From positions 1 through 16,607 of the forward strand of contig DATKMK010000118.1 of the NCBI GenBank assembly GCA_035541895.1: DNA of 16,607 bases, read 5' to 3'. Positions 13,090-16,607 of this stretch are shown in pieces (the first letter of the stretch is position 1; each line of letters starts with the position of its first letter). The DNA is from DATKMK01 sp035541895. Lineage in GTDB: Bacteria > Desulfobacterota > Binatia > HRBIN30 > JACQVA1. The notes below the pieces were generated by a model, which was not told the DNA's origin, did no database searches, and saw only the letters and a program-made list of their open reading frames with translations. The position numbers were made by a program, and so were the translations under genes.

Positions 13090-14202
13090 CTAGCCGCCGA
13101 TGGCGGCCATCGAACGCCGGTCCGTGCTCGGCTGGTCGAGCGAGATGGTGGGGTAGCTGCCGTGGAGGGGACGGCCATCCACGGCAGCGGAGAATCGCTG
13201 AGTGAGTGCCTCGGAATCGAGACGAGGACGAAGGGCACTGCGGAGATCGACTTCGCCCTCGCTGGTGAGGCAGGGACGCAGCTTGCCGTCTGCCGTCAGA
13301 CGCAAGCGGTTGCAGAGGTCGCAAAAGCGGCAGCTGACGGGGCTGATGACGCCGACGTCGCCGCCGCTACGGAGCGCGTAGTAAGTTGCGGTATCGCCCG
13401 GCCGGCGTTGCGGTGGCGCGGGTGCGAGATACGCGCCGATCCGGTTGAGAATTTCGCTGCGCGGCACGTACGACGACGCCCACCGCTGGCCAACGCCGAG
13501 CGGCATGTACTCGATGAAGCGCGCTTGCGCGCCGTGCGCCGTGGCGAAATCGAGCAACGCCGGCAGCTCGTCGTCGTTGACGCCGCGCATGACCACGACG
13601 TTCAGCTTGATCGGGTGTAGCCCGGCGGCGCGCGCCGTCGCGATGCCGTCGATCACACGCGGAAGATCGTTGCGCCCGCTGATGCCGCGAAACACGGCGG
13701 GCCGCAGCGAGTCGAGACTGACGTTCACTCGCATCAGCCCGGCGGCGCGGAGATCGGCGGCATAGTCCGCGAGCAGCGTGCCGTTGGTCGATAACGCAAG
13801 ATCGTCGATGCCGTCGATCGTGCGCAACCCACGGACGAACTCGATGACGCCGGGCCGCACCAGCGGTTCGCCGCCGGTGATGCGGATCTTGCGAATGCCG
13901 AGACCCACTCCGACCCGCACCACCCCAGCGAGCTCATCAAGGGTCAATTGCTCACGACAGTGGGCGGCGTGGGCGCGAGGGAGGCAGTAAAAGCAACGGA
14001 GGTTGCAACGGTCCGTAATCGACACGCGCAAGTAACTCACGGCGCGCCCGTAACGATCTTTCAAGTGCGGGATGTGGAATGCGGAGTGCGGAGTTTCGGA
14101 CGCAGAACGCGGAGTTTCGAGTGCGGAATGTGGAGTGCGGAATGCGGAATGCGGAGTTGTCTCCTTTCCGAGATTCCGCACTCCGCATTCCGCACTCCGC
14201 AT
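13090..14202 (-). CDS. moaA: GTP 3',8-cyclase MoaA (radical SAM, molybdenum cofactor biosynthesis), with repeat-encoded N-terminal tail
   Basis: MoaA uses S-adenosylmethionine and two [4Fe-4S] clusters to convert GTP to 3',8-cyclo-7,8-dihydro-GTP, the first step of molybdopterin synthesis. The core runs from LKDRYGR (14064) to the stop, 324 residues, full family length. Counted from there, the radical-SAM cysteines are C20, C24 and C27 (DRCNLRCFYC). Further motifs are ITGGEPL, the C-terminal cluster CRFCDLCNRLRL with a later cysteine (RPCL), and the essential terminal GG (RSMAAIGG). The start is uncertain. The ATG at 14202 lies 5 nt after the torD stop and would add 46 residues encoded wholly by heptad repeats (PHSAFRT-like peptides); a TTG at 14064 would give a normal MoaA but has no ribosome binding site. 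Placement after torD and the molybdoenzyme subunits fits a supply role for that enzyme. Confidence 0.9.
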   Translation of the reverse strand: MRSAECGVRNLGKETTPHSAFRTPHSALETPRSASETPHSAFHIPHLKDRYGRAVSYLRVSITDRCNLRCFYCLPRAHAAHCREQLTLDELAGVVRVGVGLGIRKIRITGGEPLVRPGVIEFVRGLRTIDGIDDLALSTNGTLLADYAADLRAAGLMRVNVSLDSLRPAVFRGISGRNDLPRVIDGIATARAAGLHPIKLNVVVMRGVNDDELPALLDFATAHGAQARFIEYMPLGVGQRWASSYVPRSEILNRIGAYLAPAPPQRRPGDTATYYALRSGGDVGVISPVSCRFCDLCNRLRLTADGKLRPCLTSEGEVDLRSALRPRLDSEALTQRFSAAVDGRPLHGSYPTISLDQPSTDRRSMAAIGG

Positions 14203-14203
14203 T
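14065..14203. repeat. Heptanucleotide repeat array with inverted arm filling the torD-moaA gap
   Basis: Thirteen consecutive heptads in perfect 7-nt register occupy 14065-14155, variants of GTGCGGA / ATGCGGA. After a 15-nt spacer (14158-14172), four and a half heptads of the opposite orientation follow (ATTCCGC / ACTCCGC, 14173-14203). The 31 nt at 14127-14157 pair with 14173-14203 with only three mismatches, so a long hairpin can form just after the chaperone gene. Because 7 and 3 share no factor, the array translates as a 7-residue repeat and has no stop in the moaA frame. Confidence 0.9.
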
Positions 14204-14207
14204 GGAC

Positions 14208-14864
14208 TCACTCGTCGGTTGCGACCGATGCGGCGTACGCTCGGTCGGCCTGGCAGAAGGCCACGGCGAAGCGAACCAACGCGGGGAAGAACGGTACCGT
14301 CGTCTGCTTCGCCAACCGGGCTTCGAGCTTGGGCAGCCACTTGCACAAGTGGCGGGCGAGGAAATCGCGTTCGGCCCGCAGCAGCGAATTGGGATCGCCG
14401 CCGTGTTGGCGGACTTCGGCTTCGCGGAAGGTCAGGTAGTGCACGAACTCCAACTCGGTGGTGACGTGATCGGGCAGCTCACGCAGCTCCGGCGACAGGC
14501 GAAGCTGAAAGAAGTTGTAGAAGCGCGTGGCATCTTCCATCACCTTCATGCGGTCGCCGATGTATTCGCCGCCGTAGAGCGGACACGGCGGGCCGGCGGC
14601 GCCGACGTCGAACAATCGAATGTACTCGGATTGGAACTCGTCGTACGACCCCCCACCCGCGCCCAACTCGAGCGTGGCGGCGCTGGCGATGTCGTACGGC
14701 AGCCGCAGGCTGACCTGCGCAACGGTCGACGCGAACGAGCCGTCGCACACCGCCTCGTACAATGCCTCGTCCGGAAAGCTGAACGCGATGGCGAGCAGTT
14801 GATAGAGGCGCGAGCGACTCGCAGCAATCTGTTCGACTTCGTCGTGGAGGCTGACGAGTTCCAT
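14208..14864 (-). CDS. TorD/NarJ/DmsD-family chaperone for the molybdoenzyme (delta subunit)
   Basis: A 218-residue all-helical cytoplasmic chaperone of the TorD family, of the kind that keeps the catalytic molybdenum subunit competent for cofactor insertion and Tat export. Visible family traits are the N-terminal SRSRLYQLLAIAFSFPDE, the middle EYIRLFDVGAAGPPCPLYGG, then ELPDHVTTELEFVHYLTFREAE and an RAERDFLARHLCKWLPKL segment. It is not itself part of the mature enzyme. The ATG at 14864 is just 2 nt past the beta-subunit stop, so the pair is almost certainly co-translated; a longer open frame to 15182 lies inside the beta gene and is rejected. This matches EbdD, DdhD, SerD and ClrD, the chaperones encoded with type II DMSO reductases. 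Confidence 0.88.
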   Translation of the reverse strand: MELVSLHDEVEQIAASRSRLYQLLAIAFSFPDEALYEAVCDGSFASTVAQVSLRLPYDIASAATLELGAGGGSYDEFQSEYIRLFDVGAAGPPCPLYGGEYIGDRMKVMEDATRFYNFFQLRLSPELRELPDHVTTELEFVHYLTFREAEVRQHGGDPNSLLRAERDFLARHLCKWLPKLEARLAKQTTVPFFPALVRFAVAFCQADRAYAASVATDE

Positions 14865-14866
14865 CT

Positions 14867-15955
14867 TTACACCTTGCGCGGTTCGAGCGTCGCCGGGTCG
14901 GTGGTGAAAGGTCCGAACAGGCTCTTCCACTCGTAGACAATCAACGTGTCGAGGATCTCCGACTTCCCGCCCGCCTTGGTCTTCGTCATCTCCTCCTTCA
15001 AGGTCGCCAGCGCGGTCTCGACGTCCGGCCCGAACAAGTACTTCAGGTATTCGGTCGGGATGCGCGGCTTCGACTCGTCGATGTTGCCGTCGGCGTCGAA
15101 GCGCGGCGGCGAGATCGGCGGCACATAGTAAATGTTCGGCTGCGTGCCGTATTCGGCGTGCAACGGCAGCGCGACCTTCCACTTTTTGACTAGCTTGAAG
15201 ATCGGGCCGTTCTCGTCATCGAGGTAGCCGACGAAGCGCAAGCGCCCGGGGCATTGCCGCGCGCACGCCGGCGCGACGCCCTTCTCGACGCGCGGGTAGC
15301 AGAAGATGCATTTCTGCGACAGCAGGCGCGTGTGGTTGAAATAGATCTTCTTGTACGGGCAGGCCTCCATGCAGAAGCGATAGCCTTTGCAGCGTTCTTC
15401 GCTGATCACGACGATGCCGTCTTCCTCGCGCTTGTAGATCGCATTGCGCGGGCACGCTTCGAGGCAGGCGGGATGCGTGCAGTGATTGCAGATGCGCGGC
15501 AGGTAGAAATAGAAACTGTTCGGGTATTGGCCGCCGCCTTGATCCTCGTCCCAGTTCGGTCCCCAATCGGGATCGCCGGACGGCTGCAGGTGCACGCTGT
15601 TGCCTTTGCCGCCGTAGAAGACCTCGTCATAGTTGAAGTCCCAGGCCTCGCCGAAGTCGCGACGGCTCGGCAGCTTGCCGGCTTGCGGTTCTTCGTCACG
15701 GAAGCCGCCGCCCATCTGCTCCCAATCCTTCGGGGTGCCCTTGCCAGGTTGCGTGTTGACGGTGGCCCACCACATGTATTCCATGCCTTCGTCGCGGGTC
15801 CACAACGTCTTGCATGCCACGACGCAGGTCTGACAGCCGAGGCACTTGTTCAGATCGAATACCATCGCCACTTGGCGTTTGGACTGGCGCAGCTTGGCCT
15901 TCTCGCTCTTGGCTTCCGACGCGAGTTGCTGCTGGCGTTGATTGAGGTCGGCCAT
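14867..15955 (-). CDS. Iron-sulfur beta subunit of a type II DMSO reductase-family enzyme (ethylbenzene dehydrogenase-like)
   Basis: A 362-residue electron-transfer subunit with 15 cluster cysteines in four groups: C38-C41-C44-C48 (CLGCQTCVVAC), C156-C159-C164-C168 (CNHCTHPACLEAC), C189-C195-C199 (CKGYRFCMEAC) and C216-C219-C231-C235. In the third group the second cysteine is Y192, the NarH-like change that gives one [3Fe-4S] and three [4Fe-4S] clusters. It would pass electrons from the molybdenum subunit to the heme gamma subunit. It has no signal peptide, as expected if it is exported by the Tat system together with the alpha subunit. A strong AGGAG precedes the ATG; the gap to the gamma gene is 13 nt. 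Long aromatic, acidic stretches (WGPNWDEDQGGGQYPN) resemble EbdB, DdhB and SerB. The substrate is set by the absent alpha subunit. Confidence 0.92.
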   Translation of the reverse strand: MADLNQRQQQLASEAKSEKAKLRQSKRQVAMVFDLNKCLGCQTCVVACKTLWTRDEGMEYMWWATVNTQPGKGTPKDWEQMGGGFRDEEPQAGKLPSRRDFGEAWDFNYDEVFYGGKGNSVHLQPSGDPDWGPNWDEDQGGGQYPNSFYFYLPRICNHCTHPACLEACPRNAIYKREEDGIVVISEERCKGYRFCMEACPYKKIYFNHTRLLSQKCIFCYPRVEKGVAPACARQCPGRLRFVGYLDDENGPIFKLVKKWKVALPLHAEYGTQPNIYYVPPISPPRFDADGNIDESKPRIPTEYLKYLFGPDVETALATLKEEMTKTKAGGKSEILDTLIVYEWKSLFGPFTTDPATLEPRKV

Positions 15956-15968
15956 TCCGGATCTCCTC

Positions 15969-16607
15969 TCAGGCTTCGAGCTCCAGCTCGCGCCATTCTT
16001 TCGAGAACGACTTGACGCCGGCGCGCTCGCCGTTGCTGCCTTCCCACACGGCGAAGCCGATCTTCACCTTGCCGCCGGCGGCGAGCTGCGCGGGTTCGTC
16101 CTTCTGATCCGGCACGGCGAGCGCGCGGGTGAAGACAATGGCCCACGCACCTTGGCCCCACATGGACTTCGCCTGAATCGGACATTTCTTGGAGAACTGG
16201 GTGGAACCCAACCCGCGCGCCACGGTGTTGCGTGGCGTGTCGGCGAAATCGGCGCGCCAGAACCACGCGTTGACCGGGGCGTCCTTGCTGCCCATCTCAT
16301 CGATCGGCGGGTCGCCGCCGTTCAACGGCATGAGGATGCCGCAACCGTCGGGGAACATGTTGTTGTCGGTGATGTCGACGCTTTTGTTGGCGTCTTCCCA
16401 CGTTAAGCGGAAGAAAATATCGCTGCCGTTGTGAACCGATTGCACCAACAAGTTTTTCACCTTGCCGATCTGCTTCTCGTTGCGGCTGGCTTTGATGTAC
16501 TCGGACGGCTGGTTCGCCAGCGGCGTCGCATCCATCTTCAACGCTTCGCCGGGGATGCTTTGCCATTCCGCGGACAGCGGATCGAGCAACTGATCACGCG
16601 TAGCACT
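15969..16607 (-). CDS. Heme b-binding gamma subunit of a type II DMSO reductase-family enzyme, 5' end outside the window
   Basis: At least 212 residues; the frame stays open to the window edge, so the N-terminus (and any signal peptide) is missing. The first possible start inside is a TTG at 16589. It matches the EB_dh heme-binding domain found in EbdC, DdhC and SerC: an entry segment LLDPLSAEWQSIP, a middle segment FPDGCGILMPL followed by DEMGSKDAPVNAWFWRAD, and the C-terminal signature FAVWEGSNGERAGVKSFSKEW. In ethylbenzene dehydrogenase the heme b is held by a methionine and a lysine. The Met in DEMGS and the Lys in GVKSFS are the best candidates here by position (inference). It would accept electrons from the beta subunit in the periplasm and hand them to a cytochrome or quinone pathway. 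Confidence 0.85.
   Translation of the reverse strand, partial: SATRDQLLDPLSAEWQSIPGEALKMDATPLANQPSEYIKASRNEKQIGKVKNLLVQSVHNGSDIFFRLTWEDANKSVDITDNNMFPDGCGILMPLNGGDPPIDEMGSKDAPVNAWFWRADFADTPRNTVARGLGSTQFSKKCPIQAKSMWGQGAWAIVFTRALAVPDQKDEPAQLAAGGKVKIGFAVWEGSNGERAGVKSFSKEWRELELEA

Noticed and set aside
14065..14203. The repeat array as a CRISPR array
   Set aside because: The unit is 7 nt with no spacers, both orientations are present, and no cas gene is nearby.
14865..15182. An N-terminal extension of the TorD-like chaperone into the beta-subunit gene
   Set aside because: The extra 106 residues are an out-of-frame reading of the beta subunit; the ATG at 14864, 2 nt after the beta stop, gives the normal family length.

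Overview
The window is a GC-rich, densely coded bacterial chromosome segment (codon use is strongly GC-ending). No rRNA, tRNA, CRISPR array, transposase or phage gene was seen. Gene content and style (many CoA-ester catabolism genes, a complex-iron-sulfur molybdoenzyme, degenerate heptanucleotide repeats between genes) suggest an uncultured proteobacterial, desulfobacterotal or Binatota-like lineage. That placement is inference; no marker gene is present.

Left module (1-8195, plus strand), one tight operon: crotonase with both catalytic glutamates; acyl-CoA synthetase (AMP-forming); SCP-x/Ltp-type thiolase; its usual DUF35 zinc-ribbon/OB-fold partner; and a HyuB/HyuA pair of the hydantoinase / oxoprolinase / acetone- and acetophenone-carboxylase superfamily. 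Gaps are 3-35 nt or overlaps, except for a 99-nt repeat-filled leader before the synthetase. The set looks like a route that activates an acid to its CoA ester, hydrates it and cleaves a C-C bond, coupled to an ATP-dependent carboxylase or amidohydrolase.

Middle (8196-10201, plus): a small membrane-protein locus of visibly lower GC, split by one in-frame TAG, then a 225-nt gap with a candidate promoter, then an acyl-CoA dehydrogenase. It ends 3 nt from the end of the convergent minus-strand operon.

Right module (10205-16607, minus strand; transcription enters from beyond the right edge): heme-b gamma subunit (5' end cut by the window), four-cluster Fe-S beta subunit and TorD/NarJ-like chaperone of a type II DMSO-reductase-family enzyme (the ethylbenzene, dimethylsulfide, selenate, chlorate and perchlorate group); moaA for molybdenum cofactor synthesis; flavin reductase; two-domain VOC protein; an isomerase-type crotonase; and a SAM methyltransferase. 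The molybdenum catalytic alpha subunit is not in the window.

Working idea (inference): the two modules flank one CoA-dependent catabolic region. A periplasmic molybdoenzyme of the ethylbenzene-dehydrogenase type would oxidise a hydrocarbon without O2, and HyuBA, the CoA ligase and the thiolase/DUF35 pair would process the product, by analogy with the anaerobic ethylbenzene-acetophenone pathway. The most striking non-coding signals are three 7-nt-period repeat tracts at gene junctions. Two are arranged as inverted arms, and one fills the torD-moaA gap and would be read as an N-terminal tail on MoaA.
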